64,000 bases of DNA, taken from Selenomonas bovis DSM 23594. GTDB taxonomy: Bacteria > Bacillota > Negativicutes > Selenomonadales > Selenomonadaceae. Below the pieces are notes generated by a model that had not been told where the DNA came from, made no database searches, and saw only the letters and a list, made by a program, of their open reading frames with translations. Made by a program: the position numbers and the translations under genes. Position 1 is the first letter of the stretch. Each line of letters begins with the position of its first letter. Location: NCBI RefSeq assembly GCF_000381005.1, contig NZ_KB908387.1, forward strand, positions 1 through 64,000. Reading direction: 5' to 3'. Positions 30,265 through 38,845 of this stretch are shown here, piece after piece.

Positions 30265-30297
30265 AACGGGCCAGTTCCCGCGCAGGGAACCGGCCCG
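30261..30297 (-). terminator. Rho-independent terminator after the CBS-ACT gene
   Basis: CGGGCC-GTTCCC pairs with GGGAAC-GGCCCG around a short loop and is followed by TTTTTT on the minus strand. Confidence 0.9.
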
Positions 30298-30319
30298 CAA
30301 GTCTGTGAGCGATGTCATC

Positions 30320-30973
30320 TCAGCCGATCTTCGCCGTATGGATGACCTTGTAACCCTTGTCCTCGATGGCCTTCGTGAGCGCCGCGATCTTTGCGTCGTC
30401 CGTGACGGAGGTGCGCACGACGATCTCGTAGCGGCCCGTCGGCTGGCGGCAGGTCACGAGGCTGTCGATGGAGTAGCCGCTGTCCGCGAATACGCCCGCG
30501 ATGACAGCGACGACGCCGACCTTGTCCTCCGTGTCGATCGTGAAGCGCGTGCGGCCCTCCTCGAGCGCCATAACATCGACGAATGTCTTGAAGATATCCG
30601 TCTCTGTGATGATGCCGACGACGGCGCCGACGCTCGAGACGACGGGCAGACCGCCGACCTTCTCCTTGTACATGAGGAGCGCCGCCTCCTCGATCGTCGC
30701 GTCCTCGCCGACGCTGATGACGTTCACCTGCATGATGTCGCTCACCTTGAGCTTCGAGAGCAGCGTCGTCACCTCGTAGCGCGAGAGCGTCGTCGCCGGC
30801 GACGGCGAGACGCGCATGATGTCCTTGTCGTTGAGGAAGCCGACGAGCTTGCCGTCCTCGACGACGGGCAGGCGGCGGAAATGACCTTTCTTCATGAGGC
30901 GTGCCGCCGTATCGATGCCGGTATCCGGCGTGACGACGGTCGGATTCTTCGTCATGCGGTTTGCTACGAACAT
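30320..30973 (-). CDS. CBS-CBS-ACT domain protein (AcuB-like)
   Basis: 217 residues. Two CBS domains (about 1-60 and 75-135) start with MFVANRMTKNPTVVTPDTGI and VSDIMQVNVISVGEDATIEE; an ACT-like domain follows (about 140-215). CBS pairs bind adenine nucleotides and ACT domains bind amino acids. It is the last gene of the liv transport operon, so it may sense branched-chain amino acids or energy state; the ligand is unknown. A 9-bp hairpin without a T-tract (31040-31060) lies between it and livF. Confidence 0.85.
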   Translation of the reverse strand: MFVANRMTKNPTVVTPDTGIDTAARLMKKGHFRRLPVVEDGKLVGFLNDKDIMRVSPSPATTLSRYEVTTLLSKLKVSDIMQVNVISVGEDATIEEAALLMYKEKVGGLPVVSSVGAVVGIITETDIFKTFVDVMALEEGRTRFTIDTEDKVGVVAVIAGVFADSGYSIDSLVTCRQPTGRYEIVVRTSVTDDAKIAALTKAIEDKGYKVIHTAKIG

Positions 30974-31039
30974 AGTATCCCAACCTTTCCCTGCGGAGCC
31001 GCGCCCCCATCAGACGGCGACGGGCTCCGGTCTTTTGAA

Positions 31040-31060
31040 GCGCGGGAGCGCCTCCCGCGC
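31040..31060. repeat. 9-bp hairpin between livF and the CBS-ACT gene
   Basis: GCGCGGGAG pairs with CTCCCGCGC around CGC. No T-tract follows, so it may stabilise or stagger the transcript rather than end it. Confidence 0.5.
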
Positions 31061-31084
31061 GGAGCGAATGTGCCAAAGGGCGGC

Positions 31085-31801
31085 TCAGCCGCCGAGATAA
31101 GCCTTCTTGACCTCCTCGCTCGCGGCGAGCTCCGCCGCGGGGCCGGAGAGCGTGATACGCCCTGTCTCGAGCACGTAGGCGCGGCTCGCGATCGAGAGCG
31201 CCATGTTCGCGTTCTGCTCGACGAGCAGGACCGTCGTGCCGCTCTTGTTGATGTTCACGATGATGTTGAAAATCTCGCGGATGAGCAGCGGCGCGAGCCC
31301 CATCGACGGCTCATCGAGCAGGAGGAGCTTCGGCCGGCTCATGAGCGCGCGCCCCATCGCGAGCATCTGCTGCTCGCCGCCTGAGAGCGTGCCCGCGACC
31401 TGGTCGCGCCGCTCCTCGAGACGCGGGAAGAGCTCGAACACATGCCTTAGATCCGCCGCGATGCCGTCCTTGTCCTTGCGCGTGAACGCGCCGAGGTCGA
31501 GGTTCTCCATGACGGTCATCTCCGCGAAGATGCGCCGTCCCTCCGGTACCTGGGAGATGCCGCGCTTCACGATCTCGTGCGCCGGCACGCCCGCGATATT
31601 CTGTCCCTGGAACTCGATGGCGCCCGTCTTCGGCTTCAGGAGGCCGGAAATCGTGCGCAACGTCGTCGACTTGCCCGCGCCGTTCGCGCCGATGAGCGTG
31701 ACGATCTCGCCCTCGTCCACCTCGAGAGAGATGCCCTTGAGCGCGTGGATCGCGCCGTAATATACATTGATATCATCTATTTTCAGCATTGGCTTTGCCA
31801 T
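31085..31801 (-). CDS. livF: Branched-chain amino acid ABC transporter ATPase LivF
   Basis: 238 residues from ATG 31801, chosen because GGGGAAGG lies nine bases upstream; the ATG at 31810 would abut it. Walker A GANGAGKST, signature LSGGEQQML, Walker B LLLLDEPSMGLAP. It powers import together with LivG. The livG stop lies inside its leader. Confidence 0.95.
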   Translation of the reverse strand: MAKPMLKIDDINVYYGAIHALKGISLEVDEGEIVTLIGANGAGKSTTLRTISGLLKPKTGAIEFQGQNIAGVPAHEIVKRGISQVPEGRRIFAEMTVMENLDLGAFTRKDKDGIAADLRHVFELFPRLEERRDQVAGTLSGGEQQMLAMGRALMSRPKLLLLDEPSMGLAPLLIREIFNIIVNINKSGTTVLLVEQNANMALSIASRAYVLETGRITLSGPAAELAASEEVKKAYLGG

Positions 31802-31806
31802 ATCGT

Positions 31807-32577
31807 TCATCCTTCCCCGCCGAGATACGCGCGGATGACCTCCGGGTTCTTCTTGATTTCCTCCGGCGTGCCCTCCGCGATGGTGCTGCCGTACTCGAGC
31901 ACATAGATGCGCTCGCAGATGCCCATGACGAGGCTCATGTCGTGCTCGATGAGCAGGATGGTCAGGCCGAACTCCTTGCGGATCCAGCGGATCATGTCCA
32001 TGAGCTCCTTCGTCTCCTGCGGGTTCATGCCCGCCGCAGGCTCGTCGAGCAGCAGGAGCTTCGGCTTCGTCGCGAGCGCGCGCGCGATCTCGAGGCGGCG
32101 CTGCGCGCCGTACGGGAGGTTCTTCGCCTTCTCATTCTCCTGCCCGTCGAGATGGAAGATCCGGAGCAGCCGGCGGCTCTCCTCCTCCACGCGCTCCTCC
32201 TCGCTGAAATAGCGGCCCATGCGCAGCACGGCCTCGAGCATGCCGTACTTCACATGACTGTGGAACGCGATCTTCACGTTGTCGAGCACGGAGAGCTCGG
32301 AGAAGAGGCGGATGTTCTGGAACGTGCGCGCGATGCCGCGCTGCGTGATCTGGTACGGCTTGAGCCCGACGATGGAATCGCCAGCGAACGTGATCTGCCC
32401 CGTCGTCGGCTGATAGACGCCCGTGAAGAGGTTGAACGCCGTCGTCTTGCCCGCACCATTCGGCCCGATGAGGCCGACGAGCTCGCCGGGATTGATATAG
32501 AAATTGAAATCCGAGACAGCCTTGAGGCCGCCGAAGACCTCAGACACATTCTCCGCCTTGAGCAGTGCATCACTCAT
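31807..32577 (-). CDS. livG: Branched-chain amino acid ABC transporter ATPase LivG
   Basis: 256 residues. Walker [10 protein letters not shown], Walker B LLLLDEPAAGMNPQE (the proline-asparagine extension is typical of LivG), switch His in LIEHDMSLVM. It overlaps livM by eight bases. Confidence 0.95.
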   Translation of the reverse strand: MSDALLKAENVSEVFGGLKAVSDFNFYINPGELVGLIGPNGAGKTTAFNLFTGVYQPTTGQITFAGDSIVGLKPYQITQRGIARTFQNIRLFSELSVLDNVKIAFHSHVKYGMLEAVLRMGRYFSEEERVEEESRRLLRIFHLDGQENEKAKNLPYGAQRRLEIARALATKPKLLLLDEPAAGMNPQETKELMDMIRWIRKEFGLTILLIEHDMSLVMGICERIYVLEYGSTIAEGTPEEIKKNPEVIRAYLGGEG

Positions 32578-33526
32578 GCTTGCGGCCCCCTTTCTTCAGC
32601 AGCTTGCGGAACGGCCCGTAGTCCGTGATCTCCATGTAGCCAAAGAGTCCCTGCGGACGGTAGAACATCAGGAGGATCAGCGCGAGCGCGTAGATGATCA
32701 TGCGGAACTCCGGCCACGACGCGAGCGCCGCCGAGATGAACGTCACGACGAACGCACCTGCGATGGAGCCCGTAATCGAGCCGAGGCCGCCGAGCACGAC
32801 CATGATGAGGTAGTTGAACGACTGCATGAACGTGAAGGAGTTCGGGCTGATGAGGTAGAAGCTGTGCGCGAACAGGCCGCCCGCGACGCCCGCGAACGCC
32901 GCGCCGATGGTGAACGCCATGACCTTGTACTTCGTCGTATTGACGCCCATCGACTCCGCCGCGACCTCGTTCTCGCGGATCGCGAGGCAGGCGCGCCCGT
33001 CCGTCGAGTTGACGAAATTCTTGATGAAAAAGAGCGAAAACAGCATGATGAAGAACACCCAGGCGAACGTCGTGTGGTGCGGGATGCCCTTGAAGCCAGC
33101 CGCGCCGCCGACGTAGTCGATGTTCATGATAGAGATGCGGATGATCTCCGACATGCCGAGCGTCGCGATTGCGAGGTAGTCGCCGCGCAGGCGCAGCGTC
33201 GGGATGCCGACGAGGAAGCCGAGGAAGCCCGCGGCCGCGCCGCCTGCGAGCAGCGCGACGGCGAACGGCAGGTGGAAGAACGTCGTGAGCACGACGCCGA
33301 CATACGCGCCGACCGCCATGAAGCCCGCATGGCCGAGGGAGAACTGCCCCGTGTAGCCGTTGATGAGGTTGAGGCTCACCGCCATGATGACGTTGATGCC
33401 GATGATGATGGAATTGAGCTGCCAGAACGAGCTCATGATGCGCTCCGTGATGAGCGTCTGAAGGACCGCAAAGATGACCAGGCCCAGGCCCAGCATGATG
33501 AGGTCATTCTTTCTCAGGTATTTCAT
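32570..33526 (-). CDS. livM: Branched-chain amino acid ABC transporter permease LivM
   Basis: 318 residues with about eight to ten transmembrane helices and the LivM motif NLINGYTGQFSLGHAGFMAVG; the conserved coupling region contains AIRENEVAAESMG. It forms the membrane channel with LivH, encoded 12 bases upstream. Confidence 0.95.
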   Translation of the reverse strand: MKYLRKNDLIMLGLGLVIFAVLQTLITERIMSSFWQLNSIIIGINVIMAVSLNLINGYTGQFSLGHAGFMAVGAYVGVVLTTFFHLPFAVALLAGGAAAGFLGFLVGIPTLRLRGDYLAIATLGMSEIIRISIMNIDYVGGAAGFKGIPHHTTFAWVFFIMLFSLFFIKNFVNSTDGRACLAIRENEVAAESMGVNTTKYKVMAFTIGAAFAGVAGGLFAHSFYLISPNSFTFMQSFNYLIMVVLGGLGSITGSIAGAFVVTFISAALASWPEFRMIIYALALILLMFYRPQGLFGYMEITDYGPFRKLLKKGGRKHE

Positions 33527-33538
33527 ACGATGACCTCC

Positions 33539-34426
33539 TTAGACCTTTTCCTTCGTATCCTTGCCGAAGATGCCCGCCGGCCGCACGAGCAGCACGAGGA
33601 TGAGGATGGCGAATGCGGCCGCGTCGCGGAATGTCGATGAGATGAACCCCGAGACGAGCGCCTCGACGATGCCGAGGATGAGCCCGCCGACGACAGCGCC
33701 CGGCAGGATGCCGATGCCGCCGAGTACAGCCGCGACAAACGCCTTCATGCCCGGCATGATGCCCATGAGCGGGTCGATGGAGTTATAGTAGACGCCGACG
33801 AGCACACCCGCGACCGCCGCGAGCGCCGAGCCGATACCGAACGTGAGCGAGATGATGCGGTCGGAGTCGATGCCCATGAGCTGCGCCGTCTCCGTATCGA
33901 ACGACGCCGCGCGCATCGCCTTGCCCGTCTTCGTCTTCTGCACGATGTAGGTGAGCACGACCATGAGGACCGCCGTGATGCCGAGGATCAGCATCTGCTG
34001 GCCGTTGATGACGATGCCCGCGATGTTCACCGCGACATCGCCGAACATCGCCGGGAACGTGCGCGGCGTCGGCGAGACGAAATACATCGTCGTGTACTCG
34101 AGGAAGAACGACACGCCGATGGCCGTGATGAGCACCGAGATGCGCGGCGCATGACGCAGAGGCTTATAGGCGAGCCGCTCGACGACCATGCCGAGGAAGC
34201 CCGTCACGACGAGCGAGATGAGCAACGACGGCACGATGGAGAGATGCGCCTGCGTGATGGCGAAGAAGCCGATGTAGGCGCCCACCATATAGATATCGCC
34301 GTGGGCGAAGTTGATGAGCTTGATGATGCCGTAGATCATCGTATAGCCCAGCGCAATCAATGCATAGATGCTCCCCAGCGAGATGCCGTTGACAAGCTGC
34401 TGCATGACCTGCTGCAATAGTTCCAT
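33539..34426 (-). CDS. livH: Branched-chain amino acid ABC transporter permease LivH
   Basis: 295 residues from ATG 34426 (GGGAGG seven bases upstream; the longer frame is not conserved). The LivH signature GSIYALIALGYTMIYGIIKL is near the N-terminus; about eight transmembrane helices. It starts the livHMGF part of the operon after the terminator behind livJ. Confidence 0.95.
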   Translation of the reverse strand: MELLQQVMQQLVNGISLGSIYALIALGYTMIYGIIKLINFAHGDIYMVGAYIGFFAITQAHLSIVPSLLISLVVTGFLGMVVERLAYKPLRHAPRISVLITAIGVSFFLEYTTMYFVSPTPRTFPAMFGDVAVNIAGIVINGQQMLILGITAVLMVVLTYIVQKTKTGKAMRAASFDTETAQLMGIDSDRIISLTFGIGSALAAVAGVLVGVYYNSIDPLMGIMPGMKAFVAAVLGGIGILPGAVVGGLILGIVEALVSGFISSTFRDAAAFAILILVLLVRPAGIFGKDTKEKV

Positions 34427-34583
34427 AAAGATACCTCCCGTAGAGGCGCCCAGGCGGTGCGCCTGGATTGCCTCGCCGCGGGATGGAGACACTCCGTCCC
34501 GCGTTCCTGGAAATCGAGCCTGCAAAACCATTGGCCGCAACCGCAGGCTCCTGCGGAATCACGGCTGCGGCGCAGTTCCTTAC

Positions 34584-34610
34584 GGAAGTGCTGTTTCATT
34601 CAGCGCTTCC
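34584..34610. repeat. Dispersed palindromic repeat, copy C
   Basis: The best-formed copy: GGAAGTGCTG pairs with CAGCGCTTCC (one G-T) around TTTCATT. It lies right after the livJ terminator, in the leader region of livH. Confidence 0.8.
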
Positions 34611-34615
34611 TTACA

Positions 34616-34640
34616 TAAAGAAAGGGGGCCAAAGCCCCCT
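34616..34640 (-). terminator. Terminator between livJ and livH
   Basis: AGGGGGC pairs with GCCCCCT (loop of four) and is followed by TTTCTTT on the minus strand, 19 bases past the livJ stop. It can explain higher expression of the binding protein than of the membrane subunits. Confidence 0.8.
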
Positions 34641-34658
34641 CGGAAGTGATTTTCCTAC

Positions 34659-35831
34659 TCAGTCAGCGTCCGGCATGATCTTAGCAACCATGACGCGGTC
34701 GCCGCCCTTGTTCTCCAGGATGACCGCCTGCTTGATCGGGTTGTGGTTCTTGTCCATCGTGATGGTACCCGTACCGACCTTCAGGTCCTTCGTCTCCTCG
34801 AGCGCCTTGCGGATGGCCTCAGGATCATCGCTGCCAGCGCGCTTGATCGCGTCGACGAGCATCTTGCCCGCATCGTAGCCGAGGGCCGCGAAGACGTTCG
34901 GCGCATGGCCGTATTCCTTCGTGAACGCATCGACGAAGCCCTTCACGGACTCATCTTTGTCAGAGTAATGCGTGCTGAAATACGTGTTGTTCAGCGCATC
35001 CGCACCGGCGATGTCCGCGACCTTTGGATCATCCCAGCCGTCCGTGCCGAGGATCGGGCAGGTGATGCCGAGCTCGCGCGCCTGCTTCACGATCTTGCCG
35101 ACCTCCTCATAGTAGGCCGGAACGAAGATGACATCCGCGTTCGCCGCCTTGAGCGTCGTCAGCGTCGCCTTGAAATCCGTATCCTTCGCGACGAAGGCCT
35201 GCTGGTCGAGCACCTTGCCGCCCGCGGCCTCGAACTTCTCCTTGAACACCTTGCCGAGGCTCTTGGAGTAATCCGTGCTGTTATCTACATAAATAACTGC
35301 CGTCTTGGCCTTGAGGTTCTCTGCGGCGAACTTCGCCATGACGGAGCCCTGCTGCGGATCTATGAAGCAGCTGCGGAAGATGTACGGCTTCACCTGGCCG
35401 CTCTCCACCGTGACGTCCGGACTCGTCGCATCCGGCGCGATGACCGGCACCTTGTTGTCCGTCGCTACCTGCGACTCAGCGATGACATTCGCCGTGACCG
35501 CCGGGCCGACGATGACCTTGACCTTGTCGTCCGAGATGAGCTTCGTCGCCGCGTTGACGGCCTCCGACGCCTCCGACTTGTTGTCGGCATCGACGATCGT
35601 GATCTTCTTGCCATTGACGCCGCCCGCGTCATTGACTTCCTTGATCGCGAGCTTCAGACCGTCGAGCGTCGCCGCGCCGTAGTTCGCGACATTGCCCGTC
35701 ATCTCGAAGTTCGCGCCAATCTTGATCTCGTCGCTCTTCGCCTCATTACCGCAGCCCGCGAGTACGCCGCCCACGAACAGCGCGCCGAGCAGGCCGGCTG
35801 CCAGTCTCAGATGCTTCCTGCTGAAATTCAT
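34659..35831 (-). CDS. livJ: Branched-chain amino acid ABC transporter substrate-binding lipoprotein
   Basis: 390 residues. A lipoprotein signal peptide ends in VGGVLAGCGN (Cys26), then a type I periplasmic binding fold (Leu/Ile/Val-binding family; IKIGANFEMTGNVANYGAAT). It captures the amino acid and delivers it to LivHM. As a lipoprotein in a diderm it is probably anchored to the inner membrane. Confidence 0.95.
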   Translation of the reverse strand: MNFSRKHLRLAAGLLGALFVGGVLAGCGNEAKSDEIKIGANFEMTGNVANYGAATLDGLKLAIKEVNDAGGVNGKKITIVDADNKSEASEAVNAATKLISDDKVKVIVGPAVTANVIAESQVATDNKVPVIAPDATSPDVTVESGQVKPYIFRSCFIDPQQGSVMAKFAAENLKAKTAVIYVDNSTDYSKSLGKVFKEKFEAAGGKVLDQQAFVAKDTDFKATLTTLKAANADVIFVPAYYEEVGKIVKQARELGITCPILGTDGWDDPKVADIAGADALNNTYFSTHYSDKDESVKGFVDAFTKEYGHAPNVFAALGYDAGKMLVDAIKRAGSDDPEAIRKALEETKDLKVGTGTITMDKNHNPIKQAVILENKGGDRVMVAKIMPDAD

Positions 35832-35911
35832 AAGAACCCTTCCTTTCCTCTCTGACGAGAGTCCCCGGCAGCTCTTTCCGTTTCCCAGCCGCCGATGAAC
35901 TTGATGAACCC

Positions 35912-35940
35912 ATTATAAGTTACGCATTTACATGCGTCAA
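35912..35940 (-). promoter_or_regulatory. Promoter for livJ
   Basis: Minus strand: -35 TTGACG (35940-35935), 17-base spacer, -10 TATAAT (35917-35912). The ~75-base leader contains CTCTC/GAGAG, a small hairpin just before the ribosome-binding site AAAGGAAGG. Confidence 0.9.
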
Positions 35941-36294
35941 GAGAAAAACTGTAGGAATACACGAATATACGATATATTTGTCCAGTAAAAAAGGACATCG
36001 CCACATCCGCCAACGCCGAAAGATAGCAGATGCCGCTTTTTCCGCGCCCATGCGCCGTTCCCCAAAAGCTCCGCCATACACACCTGTTCTGCACAGGCGC
36101 CCTCCACCGCCGTCTCCTCGCCGCCGCTGCCACCAACATGAACGAGATTTCCTCATAAAAAACATCCCCCCAGGAAGGAAAATCCTCTTCGGCGTCGAAA
36201 ATTAGAAAGTAGCGTATCGAGCCGCGCAGCGTCGAGCATCACCTGCGCAAGGGAAGCGGCTTCCGCCGTCATCATATCGGAAAGGAGCGATCGC
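35941..36294. other. Divergent intergenic region between livJ and the Pro/Ala-repeat gene
   Basis: Apart from an AT-rich stretch at 35941-36000 next to the livJ promoter, nothing convincing was found. The last bases hold AAAGGAG, the ribosome-binding site of the gene at 36295. No consensus plus-strand promoter was recognised. Confidence 0.5.
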
Positions 36295-37833
36295 ATGGCG
36301 TATCTTCTCATGACAGCTGGCATCATGGCGCTCGGGCTCTTTCTCGCCAGTCGGCTCGCGAACGCCTGCGGCTTCCTCGTCAAGGGCAGGGCGCTCGCCC
36401 TCGCGGGGCTCCTCGCCTGCGGCATCGCTGTGGTGCTCCCCATCCTCGCGCCCTTTCTCACGCGCGACTACTATTGGAAGCTCGGCGGCCTCGTCCTCAT
36501 CGCTGCGCTGCTCGTGACGGCGTACAACGCGCGCCTCGTGAAAAAGGATCTGGCAGCGGCCGAGCAGGCCGCTGCGGAAACACCTGCCTCCACAACGCCG
36601 CCGGAGCAGACGCCGGAACAGATGCCAGAGGCCGCGCGGCAGGCAGAAGAACAGGCAGGCGAAGCGCGGCCGGACATACCGACGCCTCCCGCACGGCCAG
36701 CGGCTGCCGCAAACAAGGAAAGCGACAACGCAGCGCCTGCACTGGACGCACCGGCACCGCCGCAGGCTGCGCCCCCCGTGGCGGCTACGGCACCGCCAGC
36801 ACCCGCTCCGGGCCCCGCCCCAGCGGACGCACGCGCAGACACTACCGCAGCGCAAACGCCACAGGAAGAGGCACTGCCCGCGACAGACGCCGCAGCGCAG
36901 CCACCACAGGAAAAGGCACTGCCCGCGACAGACGCCGCAGCGCAGCCGCCACAGGAAACGGCACTGCCCACGACAGACGCCGCAGCGCAGCCGCCACAGG
37001 AAACGGCACTGCCCACGACAGACGCCGCAGCGCAGCCGCCACAGGAAACGGCACTGCCCGCGACAGACGCCGCAGCGCAGCCGCCGCAGGAAACGGCACT
37101 GTCCGCGGCAGAGCCACCACAGGAAGAGGCTGCGTCCACGGCAGACACGGCACGTCAGGCACCACAGGCGGAGGCTCCGCCTGTCCCCATCGCGCCTGCA
37201 ACCTTCATCAAGGAGGACAGCCGTCCTCCGCAGGATGCGGCACCGCCGCCACCCCCCGGGACAGAGGAACACGCTTCCGCGCGCCATGCGCCAGCGGCAC
37301 AGATGCCGGAAGGACACACGCCAGAGAAGCGGCCGCCAGAGACAGCGGCACAGGCATCGGAAAAACACGCGCCGGAGAAACGTCTGACAGAGGACCAGGC
37401 GCCGGAGGCGCCCTGGGCCAAAGACATCGTCGCGCTCACAACGCTTGACGCCTTCCTCGACTACGCCTACGCCGCGCAGCAGCGCGGCGACATCCCGCGC
37501 GCGCTCGCCGCGTACCGCGAGGCGCTCAAGAGATACTCCGGCGATCCCTATGTTCCCTATCTCTTCATCGACCTCGGCAACCTTTGCAAGCAGCAGGCGC
37601 GCTACGCCGACTGCATCGAGGTCTACCGACGGGGCCTCCGGCTCCCCATCATCGCAGAGAACGAAGCCATGGCAGAGGAATTCCGCAAGAACATCCGCTA
37701 CCTGCGCATCGTTTATCATATTTTAGAAAAGCATCAAGCGCTCACGACGCCTTTCGGCAGCATCCCGCAGACCTACCGTGCGGAAATCGAGACTGCCTAC
37801 CAGGCAGCGCAGGCGCAGCATCACGGCAGCTGA
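36295..37833 (+). CDS. Three-TM protein with Pro/Ala tandem repeats and TPR-like C-terminus
   Basis: 512 residues; family not recognised. Residues ~1-25, 34-55 and 62-84 are three transmembrane segments. Residues ~90-370 are a low-complexity region rich in Pro, Ala, Gln and Glu, including five 15-residue repeats (PPQETALPTTDAAAQ type). Residues ~380-475 are helical and TPR-like (FLDYAYAAQQRGDIPRALAA, then YVPYLFIDLGNLCKQQ). The topology suggests a membrane-anchored protein that carries its TPR domain on a long flexible tether. A PRC-barrel gene follows 42 bases later, with a similar Pro/Ala linker, so they probably form an operon. The antisense frame across it is a by-product of composition. 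Confidence 0.8.
   Translation: MAYLLMTAGIMALGLFLASRLANACGFLVKGRALALAGLLACGIAVVLPILAPFLTRDYYWKLGGLVLIAALLVTAYNARLVKKDLAAAEQAAAETPASTTPPEQTPEQMPEAARQAEEQAGEARPDIPTPPARPAAAANKESDNAAPALDAPAPPQAAPPVAATAPPAPAPGPAPADARADTTAAQTPQEEALPATDAAAQPPQEKALPATDAAAQPPQETALPTTDAAAQPPQETALPTTDAAAQPPQETALPATDAAAQPPQETALSAAEPPQEEAASTADTARQAPQAEAPPVPIAPATFIKEDSRPPQDAAPPPPPGTEEHASARHAPAAQMPEGHTPEKRPPETAAQASEKHAPEKRLTEDQAPEAPWAKDIVALTTLDAFLDYAYAAQQRGDIPRALAAYREALKRYSGDPYVPYLFIDLGNLCKQQARYADCIEVYRRGLRLPIIAENEAMAEEFRKNIRYLRIVYHILEKHQALTTPFGSIPQTYRAEIETAYQAAQAQHHGS
36856..37110 (+). repeat. 45-bp in-frame tandem repeat (five full units and a partial one)
   Basis: Units at 36856-36900, 36901-36945, 36946-36990, 36991-37035 and 37036-37080 are nearly identical; the sixth breaks off. 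The unit encodes 15 residues, so copy changes keep the frame. Confidence 0.95.
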
Positions 37834-37875
37834 CGGCCCCGTGCCCCTGCCAGAACCACCATTGGAGGAATACGA

Positions 37876-38769
37876 ATGAAGAAAAGTGTAGAAATCCTCG
37901 GCCTTCCCATCATCAGCATCACCGAGGGCCGCGAACTCGGCATGAGCAAGACGCTCCTCATCGACGCGAAGAACGGCACCGTGGCAGCCATCACCATCGA
38001 GGATGAAGACTGGTACCGCGGCGTCAAGCTCATCCCCTACGAATCCGTCATCGCTATCGGCGACGACGCCGTGACCGTCACGAACAGCGAGAATATCCTC
38101 ACACTCGACGATGCCGGCGACTACGAACAGCTGCTCGACGACAACATCCGCATCATCGGCACGAAGGCCATCACGAAATCCGGCTCCATCCAGGGCAAGA
38201 TCTCTGAGCTCTACATCGGCGACGACGGCAAGATCGAGAAATGCGAGATCACGGCCCCCGACGGCACGACGAGCGATGTGACTGCAGACCAGATTTCCAT
38301 CTTCGGCAAGCAGGTCACCGTCATCGACCCGAGCAGCGAAAAAAAAAATGAGCCGGTAGCCGCACCTGCTCCTGCGGCAGCGGCACCAGCCAAAGAGGCA
38401 CCTGCACCGGAAGCTCCCGCCAAAGAACCCGCAGCCCCCAAGGCAGAGGTGAAACCTGATCTGCCAAAGGCCGCAGCGGAAAAACCGGCAGCCAAACCCG
38501 CACCGGCTCCCGCAGCCCCCAAGACTCCGGAAAAGCCCGCCGCGCCCGCACCGAAACCAGCACCGAAAGCTGACCCGAAACAGGCGGCCGCCGACAAGGC
38601 CACCGAGGAGCGCCATCGCCGCTTCCTGCTTGGCAAGAAAGCGACGCGCACCATCAAGATGGACAACGGCATCGTCATTGTCGAGGAAGGCCAGGACATC
38701 ACGGAGGAAGTTCTGCAGAAGGCCAAGCTCGCGAACAAGTTCATCGAGCTTTCCATGAACGTCCAGTAA
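37876..38769 (+). CDS. PRC-barrel domain protein with Pro/Ala/Lys linker
   Basis: 297 residues, no signal peptide. Two PRC-barrel-like units (about 1-75 and 85-152): VEILGLPIISITEGRELGMS, then RIIGTKAITKSGSIQGKISE. A Pro/Ala/Lys linker (about 155-240) leads to a conserved-looking C-terminal domain (about 245-297; GIVIVEEGQDITEEVLQKAK). PRC-barrels bind partners or RNA in ribosome maturation and cell division proteins; the role here is unknown. It follows the three-TM repeat protein and ends at a strong terminator. Confidence 0.8.
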   Translation: MKKSVEILGLPIISITEGRELGMSKTLLIDAKNGTVAAITIEDEDWYRGVKLIPYESVIAIGDDAVTVTNSENILTLDDAGDYEQLLDDNIRIIGTKAITKSGSIQGKISELYIGDDGKIEKCEITAPDGTTSDVTADQISIFGKQVTVIDPSSEKKNEPVAAPAPAAAAPAKEAPAPEAPAKEPAAPKAEVKPDLPKAAAEKPAAKPAPAPAAPKTPEKPAAPAPKPAPKADPKQAAADKATEERHRRFLLGKKATRTIKMDNGIVIVEEGQDITEEVLQKAKLANKFIELSMNVQ

Positions 38770-38786
38770 ATCGCAACAATAAAGAC

Positions 38787-38830
38787 AAAAAGAAGGCAGT
38801 CATCGAAACGGATTTCGATGACTGCCTTCT
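38787..38830. terminator. Bidirectional terminator between the PRC-barrel gene and the 134-residue gene
   Basis: A perfect 18-bp stem (38791-38808 with 38813-38830) with a four-base loop. On the minus strand it is followed by TTTTTGTCTTT. Confidence 0.9.
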
Positions 38831-38845
38831 CGTATTCTCTATCTT

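Noticed and set aside
36153-36461. Minus-strand frame of 102 codons in the livJ/repeat-gene gap
   Set aside because: It overlaps the start of the gene at 36295 in antisense. The C-terminal part looks vaguely natural but no ribosome site or family was seen.
36856-37110. Regular direct repeats considered as a CRISPR array
   Set aside because: The units are contiguous without spacers, keep the reading frame and lie inside a gene.
36202-37719. 505-codon minus-strand open frame rich in Cys, Arg and Gly
   Set aside because: It is antisense to the Pro/Ala repeat gene; its composition mirrors GC-rich repeat codons and it has no ribosome site or known domain.
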